Below, in pieces: positions 25,346 through 37,400 of a stretch of 64,000 bases of DNA (position 1 is its first letter; each line of letters opens with the position of its first letter). This stretch comes from Paracentrotus lividus (taxonomy: Eukaryota > Echinodermata > Echinoidea > Camarodonta > Echinidae). The position numbers and the translations under genes were made by a program. The stretch lies in NCBI GenBank assembly GCA_940671915.1, contig CALNVZ010003433.1:15874841-15938840 (forward strand), read 5' to 3'. The notes under the pieces were generated by a model that was not told the origin of the DNA, did no database searches, and saw only the letters and a program-made list of their open reading frames with translations.

Positions 25346-27491
25346 TATAGTAGTCCGAGAAGTGTTAAAGATAATCTAGAGTAGTAGTCATAATGAAATA
25401 AATCAAAACATTCTTGTTCATACCAGAATCTCAAGCATAGGAAATAAATACTACACACCAAAAGAATTTACAGAAAATTGCATATTTGCTGAGAAAAGAG
25501 CAAAAGAAGCATGATTTCTGTATCTGGACGGCCCGTCCAAGCACATGCATGATTAACACGGCCACGTGGAAAGTCTACGGGTATATCACGTGCACGCGGT
25601 TCGCACCAGATCTGTGTGTGTATGTTGTGCCGTGACTTGTGGCGATATAGCGGTCTACTCCAAGTCTCAGTTTGACGGACTGTTTCAATATTTTTTCAAC
25701 ATTTCTTCTGAAATCATTATCGAAACGTGAATATAATCTTGTGTAGGCATTTGTATATGTTAATGGAACAATGTGAGGACATATCTTGCAGATTTATCCC
25801 AAATTATTTTGGCTGTAAGAACTAAAGCTTGGCTTTAACAGTGCACTTTCAAAAGTTCATCTCTCCCTGGAGAGGGTCTCAGTCAAACGTGATAAAAACA
25901 GCTTTAAGAACATGGATGTATACATGTACATGTATGATGCACAACATTACTGCCTCTACATGTCATCAATTTTCCGCGCTGAGCGTCCTCAAAACATGAT
26001 CACACAGGTTCTTAAATTTGCGCTGCATTTACGTAAGAAGGCAATTAAACCCATATAAATCATGCATAACAAAGCATGCTCATAGGTTCGCATGTTTTTA
26101 AATTCGCGCCTGCCGATCTTTGCACGAAATCCGCAAAAGTTAATGTACTGCGAATATTTCCATGAGTACAGTATCAGAACGTGTTAATGTGCAGGCAGTG
26201 TGGACAGAGCACTTCACCTCATATTGAATTAACATAGATCTCTCTCTGGAGAGTGTCCTCTGTGAGATGTGATAAGGGGAGCAGGAAGGGGCAGTGTGCA
26301 AGGTTTCCAGGGGGTCAAATTATGGAGACCCATTCCGTCCCAGATATTTAATACAGTTATAATTTTAAAGGTGGTGTAGATCGTCTTGAAGGCTTATAAC
26401 ACCAGTAAGGCCAAATAAATAATTGATTCAATTTTAAAATGCACATCGGTGCTCCTGGGCGCGGCAGGGAGAAAAGACCCTGAGCTACCCCATCTCGAAG
26501 AAATTTGCAATTAACATGACCAGCTTTGTAAAGAAGACAAAATTTTAGTGTTTATGTTGTCAATAATACATGTAATACCTAATTTTATAACGAACCAGAG
26601 GCACTCCCTGGGCATGTGTTCTGGCAGTAGGGCTAAATATGTGTATTATTCATTTTTTAATACGTACATGTACCTGTACACTTGTCATGTTGATTTCTTT
26701 TAATCAAATGTTTGTGGATATGGCACTGGAATATTAAAAAAGAAAAAAAAAAGAGTAAACGGGACATGTAAGGAACAAAGTCAGATTGTGAACAAGCTCT
26801 TTTCTATCTGCAAAAAGGAAGTCTATTCAGTTGTCGTTCAGAGCTGTTCTCTACAGTGATACTGATATAGGCATAGTATATTCTGATGTTAACTACATGT
26901 TCATGCACCTATTTGAATTGAGACAGAACTAAGAAAAGATTGAAACAAACACTAAATTCCACAGCCCACGAAATACATGTAGGAGAAAATCAGTTGCCTC
27001 TACCCACATGGTTTATGAATGTAGGAATGAGAAATTTGGCTGCTCTCATCTTGACCTTTAAAAAAATATTAAAAAAATAAAGGAGGGTATCTTGAGACTT
27101 CTACATAGAATCCATTCACACCCACTATGACTAGACTGAAACAGCTCGATCTAATAAATACACGACCGGCACCCAAATATCTGAACATTTGGAACTTTTG
27201 TTCAGCCATGGGTTTTTACAGTCAATTTATAATGTTTGTGCGTGCATTACTACAGTCCATAGTTCTGGCATAGCACATGTACGAAAAAGGAGTGAGTCAT
27301 ATGGATTAAAAGAGATTTGACTGGCAATAATCCACTCAGTGGAGAGAAAATATGAAGAAATGAATGTGTGCATCATTGCGATGTAACGCCTGATGTTCGT
27401 CTCATCATGATGTGATAGCCAGTCACAAGAACAGACCCCATACCGACAAAATCTTTACCATTCTAGGGTAATGCATTGGTCTTTAGACGGT
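25346..27491. other. No gene recognised; unique flank
   Basis: About 2.1 kb of mostly AT-rich sequence with no exon I can support. A patch at 25,520-25,690 is richer in CpG and contains CACGTG-like words (CCACGTGG, TCACGTGC). That would fit a regulatory region or an upstream exon, but no open frame stands out. Noisy inverted copies of this stretch occupy about 15,150-17,930. Confidence 0.4.
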
Positions 27492-28247
27492 CTGGGGCGG
27501 AATTCTGGGGAACTCTCTTAACTACTATCTTATCTCTGAGAGATAAGACACCCTTAAGATTGTCCTAAATCGGTATTCTGAAGACTGTCTTTTCTCTGTC
27601 TTATCTCTGAAAGTACCCGCCCATCTTTTCTCAGACAAACCAATGAAAATCACTCTTAATTGCTCGTTTAAGCCCTCTTAACCAATAGGAAGGCCCGAAC
27701 ACATGCAGGGGTGTGTCCAAAATACAGTAAATCGCAATGCGTGACTGCGCATATTCATGCGCTTATTTACGCAAAGTAAAGAAAAACTCAGAAGAATTTT
27801 TGGAAGAGAAAAAAGAGAGTAAAAACAGAGAGGAAAAATGACAGTTAACATGGAGGGCTTCACTTCTGGCAGTATAAACGAATTTTGTTGAAAATTGTCA
27901 CATGATAAGTAAAACTAATGAAACAATGTAATCTAAAAAATATTGTTGTTTGCTAACAATAAAAGGGCAATTGAACCTGGGTATCATGGTACTAAAACTT
28001 TGTAAAAGATAAGACAAAAGATAAGACAGCTAGACCCTGTCATATTTTTTATCTTATCTTTTCTCCGGTTTCGCGTAAAAGTTGGCTTTTGCGCATTTAT
28101 TAAACAGCGCATTTCTTGTGTGCACCAATAATTTATGACAATTATTTATGACAAAAAGATAAGACAGCTCCCAGAATAACGATTTTGTCTTATCTCTGAG
28201 ATAAGATAAAATACCGAGATAAGACACTCCCCAGAATTCCGCCCCAG
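27492..28247. mobile_element. Fold-back element with CTGGGGCGGAATTC ends
   Basis: The left end CTGGGGCGGAATTCTGGGGA and the right end TCCCCAGAATTCCGCCCCAG are perfect inverses. Just inside, TCTTATCTCTGAGATAAGA-type palindromes recur on both sides. The interior lacks a transposase-like frame. The element is 756 bp, too small for an autonomous transposon. The same element appears at 253-1,002 and, degraded and inverted, near 14,040-15,150. Confidence 0.75.
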
Positions 28248-28711
28248 GTGTCTTGCTCGTTGGTGTGACTGTATTGATCACATTTCTTCACAATTATCCA
28301 ATGGGGAGAACGGTGATTGTGATGGGGAAGAGGAAAGGGACAAAGTAGGAGTATAAGGAAGAAGACGGTAACTACAAACAGAATCACGTTTAGCAAATTT
28401 TATTGTTGTATCAGGCGTCATGATAAAGCTCTCCAATTAATCAACATGAAACAGATTTTATATAAATGCATGCTCATACATTGACATGCATGAAAATAGC
28501 TTTAAACCTAAACTACATGTACTTTTGTAAGAGAGATCACGTGTAAATGTATGTTATTGCTTTTGAGTATAATCAATTGATATTTAGTCTTGGTTTCATT
28601 TCGCACACAAAGCACTTGTACAAGTCACACCAGTCTCGGACATTGACATTTCCTATTAATATTTTGATATCCAATGAAGATGTATGATGATAATTTCCTA
28701 ACAAGACCATT

Positions 28712-30167
28712 GGGTCATTCCATGCCAATTCACCCAATGAAAGTGCAATTTTGCACCCTTCCGTCTCAGAATTTGCTCAAATTTGGTACACATAAAGTTT
28801 AACATTACCTTCCCATGAAACAAAAAAATTAGCGTAAACGGTCCGTCGGTTTCCGAGCTATGGCCCGCCCTTTGTGATTCGTTTTGGCAAAAATGGGTGT
28901 GACCTTCCATTTCAACGGCACAATGCGCCTGAACTGGTTGACCAATTTTTGTGAAACTGGTATCATTCAAAAGGAAATTCAAAGAGGAATTCAAAAATGG
29001 TATCAAAAATATTATTTGAGCAATTTAAAGTGCTATGACCTTTGACCTTTCCTTTAATCTTTATTTTGACCCCCAGACGAATAATATTTTTACTTGATTT
29101 TTATGTATGTTAATAGTCAGTATGAGTTTAACATAACATGTAAATATCTAGGATGATATTTTGTTTCTTCACCTTTAAAAACTCTTTTAAATGTAATTTA
29201 CAAAGTTTCTGTTACCCCCACATACTGATATTTGTGTTGGTAATGTGTGTACAAGACTCCATTATACATGAATACTTTCAAACTGAAGTAACATTACAAT
29301 CAAATACCATAATGTATTCCATATCTGTTGCTGATGCTTCAAAGATCTCAAGTATGTATCCAGTTTGGGACAGTAGAGCTGACTACATGTAGGAAGCATT
29401 TTGTTTCTGTCAAAACCGCAGATTTCTGATGATTTGTATGTATACCTATTACACCCCAATCAAAAGGGTCAAACAAATGTCTCTATTCATATTGAGTCTA
29501 CGTACATGTGTACATTATCATTGTGTTTAATGTTTCCTTTATTACCTGAAATGTTTAGTGTCCTGTTTTAATTGAATGTAATTTAACTTCAGTTTGGAGG
29601 TATTCAAGTAAGCCTATAATGGAGAATTGTACACACATTACATGTACCAACACAAATATCACTACCGGTATGTGGGGGTAACAGTAACTTTGTAAATTAC
29701 ATTTAAAAGAGTTTTTAAAGGTGAAGAAATAAAATATCATCCTAGATATTTACATGTTATGTTAATATTAACTGACAATTAACATACATAAAAATCAAGT
29801 AAATATATTATTCGTCTGGGGTCAAAATCAAGGTTAAAGGAAAGGTCAAAGGTCATAGCACTTTAAATTGCTCCAATAATATTTTTGATACCATTTTTGA
29901 AATCCTCTTTGAATTTCCTTTTGAATGGTACCAGTTTCACAAAAATTGGTGAACCAGTTCAGGCGCAATGTGCCGTTGAAATGGAAGGTCACACCCATTT
30001 TTGCCAAAACGAATCGAAAAGGGTGGCCATAGCTCGAAACCGACAGACCGTTTACGCTAATTTTTTGTTTCATGGGAAGGTAATGTCAAACTTTATGTGT
30101 ACCAAATTTGAGCAAATTCTGAGACGGTAGGGTGTAACCCATTGGGTGAATCCAGATGGAATGACCC
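28712..30167. mobile_element. Large fold-back element with about 600-bp inverted arms
   Basis: Both ends read GGGTCATTCC inward. The left arm (about 28,712-29,320) is repeated in inverse on the right (about 29,575-30,167), including the AAATTAGCGTAAACGGTC block and the AATGTGTGTACAA block. Arm length relative to the 250-bp centre makes it a strong hairpin-former, like fold-back (FB-type) or long-TIR MITE elements. Open frames in the two arms mirror each other and show no known domain. Confidence 0.8.
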
Positions 30168-31401
30168 CATTTCAAAAAGCCTTTCAAAAATGGTTATAAA
30201 TCAGTAAATGAACAAATGAAGGGTCTGCGTGTATTATTACTGGATAATAAACACAAAATAAAAGCAGCGTTTTTGGCTTGTGATAGGATGAAAATACCAT
30301 TCATTTGCCAAAATATGAACATCAATCCGACTCCTGAGAGGCAGAAAGATGTTCCCTGGTGAAAAAGTATTTAAGCTAACGCTCTTCTTGCTTTCATGCA
30401 GTAGATGAATTGGCAATCAAATCTTTTGTTTGGGTGATATATGAGTGATAGGGAGCAGATGTTGTTGAATAATTGGATTATTATACTCTTGTCATTATGA
30501 TTGGATCTATTCCAAAATGATATCTCTATACATTAGCCACAAGAATAATACAATATTTTCTGGAAAAAAAGGATCTTTGGAAGTAATTTGCAAGAAGTAT
30601 AGAGTTAAAAAGGCTTCTTTGCAATATTTTATGCCAATATTGATTATTTTATATACACATACATGTATATGAATGCCATATAAGAATACATGTATTTCAG
30701 CAAGTAATTAGATTGCTGTTGATTTTGTTAAAATTATGACTATAGTCTGCATCTACAGCAGGTTATTTTACATGAAATCTACAATGTATGTAGATAATAC
30801 AGTCCATGAGATATTGATAATGCTTTAAACCTGGTGTAGTTTTGGTAACAAAAAAGGAATTGGCATAAAACCGATTAAATATAGTCTCATGTTGTTCACA
30901 TTGCACTAAAAGATATGTGAGAGATTTTGTGATATTCCTTTCACGATTTCCGGTGAATTTCAACCCAAACATAATGTAACGGTTATTGAGACCTTTGCTT
31001 GGGTGTCCAGTCCCCCGAACTTCCCGCATGAATGGAGCGTAGCGATCTGTGTGTATCACCCACACAAGAGAATCCCCATTGGTTTTTCATGTGAACGCCT
31101 AGTGCACACTGAGATGAGTCGGATCCCTGACTTATCTTTTTTTATACTTATATCGTGAAATAAAGACACTAAAACGAGATTTCACATAATATAAATTTCT
31201 TTGTTACAGTTTAAGGATTGGGTCTTTCATATTATCTAACTGTGCATCCAAATTGAATGTTTCCTTCTCCCAACACTATACACCAGCTTTAAAACATGGA
31301 GCCATATTTCTGTTTAAAAGCTTTCACAGTTAAGGAGTTCATAACAGGAAGGTCACTTATTGCATCCTTTCTTTCTTTTTTTTCCCCCCTTCCCATTACA
31401 G
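30168..31401 (+). other. Intronic or upstream sequence of tetraspanin; no gene seen
   Basis: AT-rich, non-repetitive sequence leading into the first visible tetraspanin exon. A pyrimidine tract (TTTCTTTTTTTTCCCCCC) followed by CATTACAG forms a convincing splice acceptor ending at 31,401. I searched for a TM1/TM2 tetraspanin exon here and saw none. Confidence 0.5.
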
Positions 31402-31476
31402 TACAGTACAGTGCTTGGGCTGATGTTGCTTCTAGAGATCGGAGGAGGAGTTGCCATCTATTTCTACAGAAGTCAA
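31402..31476 (+). CDS. Tetraspanin exon, TM3
   Basis: This 75-nt exon is 25 codons long, starting YSTVLGLM and ending YFYRSQ. The acceptor is CATTACAG and the donor GTAAGT. Upstream TACAG repeats offer alternative acceptors (31,406, 31,411), but only 31,401 keeps phase 0 as in all the other exons. This length is usual for the TM3 exon of tetraspanins. Confidence 0.9.
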
Positions 31477-34400
31477 GTAAGTATACGTATGTATTATGCA
31501 TACTGTATAACATCCTTAGTACCAGAAGGACACTAAACTTCTCATAAATAAGGAAGTTTTGTGGAAAAAAAAAACGAAAAAAAAAAAACGGTTAGGGTTA
31601 GATATTGGGGTTTAAAATCACAGAAATACAGCGCTAGAATAAAAGAGATTTGATTTTCTTTTCTTCTTCTAGAAGTTGTGTAGGCCTACAGCTCTGCATT
31701 CCAGGTCATGTGTGAAAGGATCTTAATTCATTATAAGTGAATAGAACATTTCTTGGAGCATTCAAACCTTCTAGTTCTAGTGCCGTTATCTAAATATGAC
31801 ATAGGCAACCATTCTATTCCAATCCTCTCTGTTTTTTTTTAGTATTTTGTGAGTTCTAGCGTTGCCAGTCATAATAGCATCTTCAAAGATTCACCTTCAC
31901 GAAACCCTCAATAAAGTAATTTCCGAAAGTGAGAAAAAAGGTGTAATACAGCAAAAAGACTGAATGCATGGTAGTGACGAAAGAGAAAGAAATCCCATTC
32001 ACACCAGAGGAAGATTAATACAGAATTTAGGTCCAGAATCACTGATGCGCCAATTCAGTGTTGACTTGCACATGAAAAATATAATTACTGGGACATACAC
32101 ATTTACATGTAGCTTTACAGTTTTAAAAGAGAGCTACATGTACAGTGTACATGTATGTATACAGCATTAGCTTGCTTGTATGAATGGGGCAAAAGTTCAC
32201 TGCAAGCCTTGCCAGCCGTTTAATCACGATTTTGGAGCAATGTCAAAAATACCTCCTGACCTAGCATACTCACCTTCTCAGGAAGTTAACATGGTTTCAC
32301 AGGTTCCAGGAAGCTTGGTTATTTCCCAGACTAGGGAACCCGAGCAAATCAGGTAGAAAGGGGCTATTTTGAATCTCTCTCTTGATAAAATCCATTTTTA
32401 GATTCGAGGGAAATGATGATTGTGCGATAAGAATCTTGAGCCTCAATGCATATACAACACAGGTGGCAGATACATAAAAGAAAGCAAAATATGTGCATGA
32501 TTTTTAGCCGGTTTGCCATAGGGAGCTGAACACACAAGAAGCCTTTTTTTTTTTTTACATTGAAAGGAAGCAGGACATGATACATCAGTAAAGGGAAATA
32601 TTGAAAGAAAAATTTCAAATGTGAGAGGGCGAATTGGAAGGAGAAATCCTTTTCTTTGTTTCAATTTCTTCATACATGTATATGTTTGTGTACATGTACA
32701 TGTATAGGCTTCATGGTCATAAAAATGTTATATAAGTGGGGAGCTGACATTTGCTTCAACGACAATTGTTCTGGGCCCATATTCATAAAAAAATTATTAA
32801 GGCTAGTTGAAACTACATGTACATAGGGAACAGTACACAGTTAGGTGATAACTAGGCCTATGAAGGTTTTATAAATATGGGCCCAGGGCCCGTATTCCAT
32901 AAATGTTGGACTTAAGCATGAAACTTAAGATTTTTTTTGCTAAAATAAATTTTGGTTTTAATTAAGAGTAATTTTTTGCTTAGCCTATTATTGACAGTTG
33001 AGCATAAATTCTTTGATTGGGGCTAAGTAAATTGAGTTGCTTCTACAAATATGCACATTAGAAAAGCGAATTTTATCCTAACTTTAAGCCTAACTACCTA
33101 GTGGCTTAACTTGGATGTTGATTATATGGCAAGCTCATTTGAGGCCACAAATTAAACATGACAATATTAACAGAATTAAGAATTTTGCTTAATTCTTTCT
33201 GAGCTCAGACAAAGTGCTTTACGTGTTTGGAATAAAAGCTAAAAAAAAAAATTTTTCCGGGACAAAATCTTAGAAAAGATACTTAGACTTAAGCAAAATT
33301 ACTTAAGTATAGTTTATGGAATACGGGCCCTGGGCTTTATTTCATCTGAGATGTACATGTACAATGTAGGGTTAGGTTTAAGGTTGTATAGGGTTAGGAT
33401 TATGGTAGGTTTTTAAAGTGTTAGGTCCAGGTCTGAAGTTAGTAGTCATTTGATTAGTATTTGGGATTGACCCTGGAGCACATGTCAAAGAAGTAAATGT
33501 CAAAGAATCCTCTATTCCATGTCCTGTATTTAGTTGGGTCTTGGTCAGAATCTGGCCAGTGTTTTCAAAAGTTCAGGTACATGTATGTGCAAGTGTTACA
33601 GTGTGGACGGTGAAACATGAACTCAGATGAAATTTTCTATTATTTCAAAATGTGAGTATTGTGTGAGCAAGCACAATCAAGTAAAATGTTACTGGAAGAA
33701 ATATTAAAATTCTCCTCTTTTTCCCAATATCACTGTACATGTACATCCCTCTTATACATGTACTGGTAATCAGTACTATCAATGCACAAAATTTGCCCTG
33801 TGGTTTACAGAATCAGGTGACAGGAGGTTAGAGCATGGGGAAAACAACAGGAAAATAACACCTCAATATTGCTTTGCAGAAACAAATCCTAATCACTTCT
33901 TTCCTCCATGAGAAAAGCTTTGAATTGAGAAATTTCAAGACCTTTTTTAAAGTGAGTTCCATTACAATACATGTTATAGTAGTACATGCAGGCCTACAGG
34001 TGGGGGCGGGGGTGCATTTGTAGCTACACAACAGAATCTTCTGTTTTAACTTCTGTGTAAAAATCATGTCGCTATACTCTCTTTATTCCCGAAAATAAAC
34101 ATAAACAAAACTTCAAATTTGAACATTTAACATCTAGATGTAGATGCCCTGCTGAATGCAGCTTAACACAGAACTTTGAAGTATAAAATAATCCAGAGTC
34201 CCTACATGAAAAGTATTGTGTGGAGCCTGTCTTGCAGCAATATACGTCATGCAACCAGGGAAGAGAATATCTGTCATCAGCGCTAGCTATTTTTATTGTT
34301 TAGATTTTTCAAGCTCCTCTTTTTGTTTGCTGTAAATTTGTAAAAAAAAAAAAAAGGACAGAAGTGATAGAGTTCTTCCTGTTTAAAAATAGTGCAAGGC

Positions 34401-37400
34401 TATGTGGTAACTCATAGCAACAGAAAAGGGACATGATGTAAACTGTTTTACACAGACATAAATGTACACTGTAAGGGCTGTATGCACAAACAGAAGTCAA
34501 AGGGGATTTTTCGCTATGGAATTTAATTCGTTTTAAAGAAGAAAAAAAAAAAACACCACAAAAACACAGACAAATATAGGCCTACCCGGTACATGTAAGT
34601 GAAAGTTCGGAGAAAAGCAACAAAAGAATAATGAAGTTTAGAATGTTTAAAATATTGGATGTTTGATGTCACTTGATAGCGAGATTATGACAAGTTAATC
34701 GCTTTGAAATTGATGGAAATTTTCAACAAAAAAAGGGGGAGGGGTTAGGGGTGATGCGCAGTAAATAATTATATGGAAATTCAACTTTTTATTTGCCTCA
34801 TTACCACCTGAGTTTGTGTTTATTTTGACTGTGAGGACTCATGTTTTAGTATCCTATTTCTGAAATAAAAAACACTCCTCCTATTCAAGATAGTTGTACA
34901 TATGCACACATGGATGTAGGATTAGAATAAAGGACAAGGGCATATAGTGGAAATACAGCGTAAAATATCAGAAATATCACAAAGTTAATGTCCTTTTAGC
35001 TCTAGGACATACATGTATTTTTGAAAACCTCAACATCATCATAAGCTCCTGCTAATCCCTTTCAGGACATGACAGATAATATCAGTGATGCAGATGAGAT
35101 TGTCAAACAAAGAATTGCGGTATTTCTCAAAATACGACTTTGAAAGTTTGTTTCTAAATTTCAATGCTTGATAATTTTTGTTATTGTAAAATGGTGAAAA
35201 GTTTTTGGGAATCTCCAAGATTAGATTTTTAATATTTGAAGCTTGTTGAACAATCCTCGAGGTTGCTCTAATTAATTAAATCTGGTGCATTTCAAGTTTA
35301 CAAATTACAAAATAAGCTACATATACATGTACAGATGATCATGAAAATACAGTTTCTTACAGGTACTTGTATTGCCTGGCATTTTTACAAAAATTCCAAT
35401 TTCAATATTGTACATACATGTACCTTTCTATGTGGAACATTTATTCAAAAGGTATGCATTTGTGAGAAACAAGTCTGTTTATTATGTCAAATCAGCTTTC
35501 CAATTTTTGTGTTTAACATCTGAACACTGTGATGTTCCTGTGAACCCCGCTTTTACGTTCCAACTGCCTCCTTCACCAAATTACACTTGGCCGTTATACC
35601 GAAAGAAGGAAATCAGAATTTAGTATTCCAGGGTGTCATTATAAAAAACTGCATCAAATCGGTCGACATGTATGTGTGAAAAAGGCAACTATACTATTTA
35701 AAACTTAATGTATAAAATGGAGTGTGTTTTTTATGCAAAGTCAGAACTTGCAGTCATCTACATGTAAACCTACATACATGCATGTAGGGTGATTTTGTGA
35801 GAAAAGACCAATTTGACCGTGTCATAAAACTTTAATGATCCAATAAATGATGAAGCAATTTTGGGGTCACACTCCAATTATGGTTGCTCTAGTTGCACTA
35901 TTAAATCAAAACAATCACATGTGAAAGGGAAGTTTCCAACACACCATTTTATAGGAAATTAGGTTTACTGCTCGAAAACTGTTTTTTGTTTTTGTTTTAT
36001 TCCTTTTTGGACTGCTTTTTATTATACATTTATTTCCCCAAAAATGCTTTTACATGAAAATAAAAACATTAATCAGTAAAGAAACATGTTGACAGGGAAG
36101 CTACTGAAGGCAACTGAATTATGGAGGCAGGAAGATGGCAAAGTTTTTGTCATGTGATATTTTTTTCTTCAACTTCAGTATGTAAACAATTACTGCAATC
36201 ATGTTCATAAGCTTTCTTAATAAAAGATTGAAGCTTAAACACATGAAACAATGGCTGCTATGATTAAGACTATTATTAAAAGAACTAATTGTCATGTACA
36301 AAAATTAAAAAGAAAGTATAGGCCTACATGTACATCATACTAAATTATTTTGTGTTTTTGGATTGGTTTTTAAAGGATTTAGTAATACACTTGTCTCTTG
36401 ATGTTTATGGATAACAAATTCATTGGTCTCCTACATTGTGTAGCATGGTTTGCTGATGTGTTCTGATTCCAGCAAGTTTTTGATACTTTGAGTTTGAGTT
36501 TGTGCTTGATCAACAATCAAGAATTACTTTGAACCTCATGCTCTCCAAATGGCATTCCATTGCTTTAACTCAAGATAATAAGCTTGAACAAAGAGGGACG
36601 ATCCTGTAGTTGGGTCTTTCCTTTCCTGGTCGGTGAGAAGGAAGTCGAGTGACGGGGTCGTGACGTCATTTCGGGGCTCTAGTGCGTAGGCTCAGGATCA
36701 GGATCAGATTTGAATCAGAAGGCACTGACCTAATAACAGTGACACGCTACAAAACAAAGAACCTCTAGAAATTGACTTGTTGATGTATAAAGGCAGTGGT
36801 GGTTTATAGGATAATTTTAGATTATGATTGTTTGGTCACTTTTATGAGGGGGGGGGGGGTGGGGGTGTATTTACCGTAACTTGTTGAGAAAATTACAAAT
36901 GATAAAATGACATAATCTTCTTTAGGTACGTACATGTATATTTGAAAATTTGATTACTAAAATGTAATAGAAGGTGGTGTGGAGGAGGTAGGCCTACATG
37001 TATGGTCAAAAGTTTACTTTCACATCACATGTTTAATGGATTGAAGAAAATGAGTGGTACAGTAGCTGTATGATGGGTGCACAATATTTCAAGGTCATCA
37101 TGGAAATTTCAGGCACTTGCCTCTTTAAAAGAAGGAAAGGCAGGTTGGGTGAAAACGTCATAAAAAAAGGGCAAATCTGAGATAAAGAGCGGGGAGTGAA
37201 TCTTGTGCGTAAATGCCGGCTCGGATGAGCGAGGGTATGACTCACTATATCACATGGTTTTATAGTGTGCTCATTCAACATCATGTTCAAGGGAACTTTG
37301 CCTGTGCTTCGTCAACAAATTAGTAATCCTACGTCAAAAGTGCCTGGCGAACATATGCGTGCACAACTTGTTGCCGAATGACGATCAACTTTACTTAGTC

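Larger units (their letters stand above)
31477..35065 (+). other. Tetraspanin intron with two MITEs
   Basis: A 3.6-kb intron. It contains the GGGCCC-ended elements at 32,771-32,886 and 32,885-33,331, many TACATGTA words, and a weak remnant at about 34,520-34,760 that resembles the MITE of 23,441 (AGTGAAAGTT...AAAATATTGG...GATGTCAC). No other exon is seen. Confidence 0.6.

Noticed and set aside
28698..30130. Mirrored 80-100 codon frames as transposon proteins
   Set aside because: They are inverted-arm shadows of one another and show no transposase motif.
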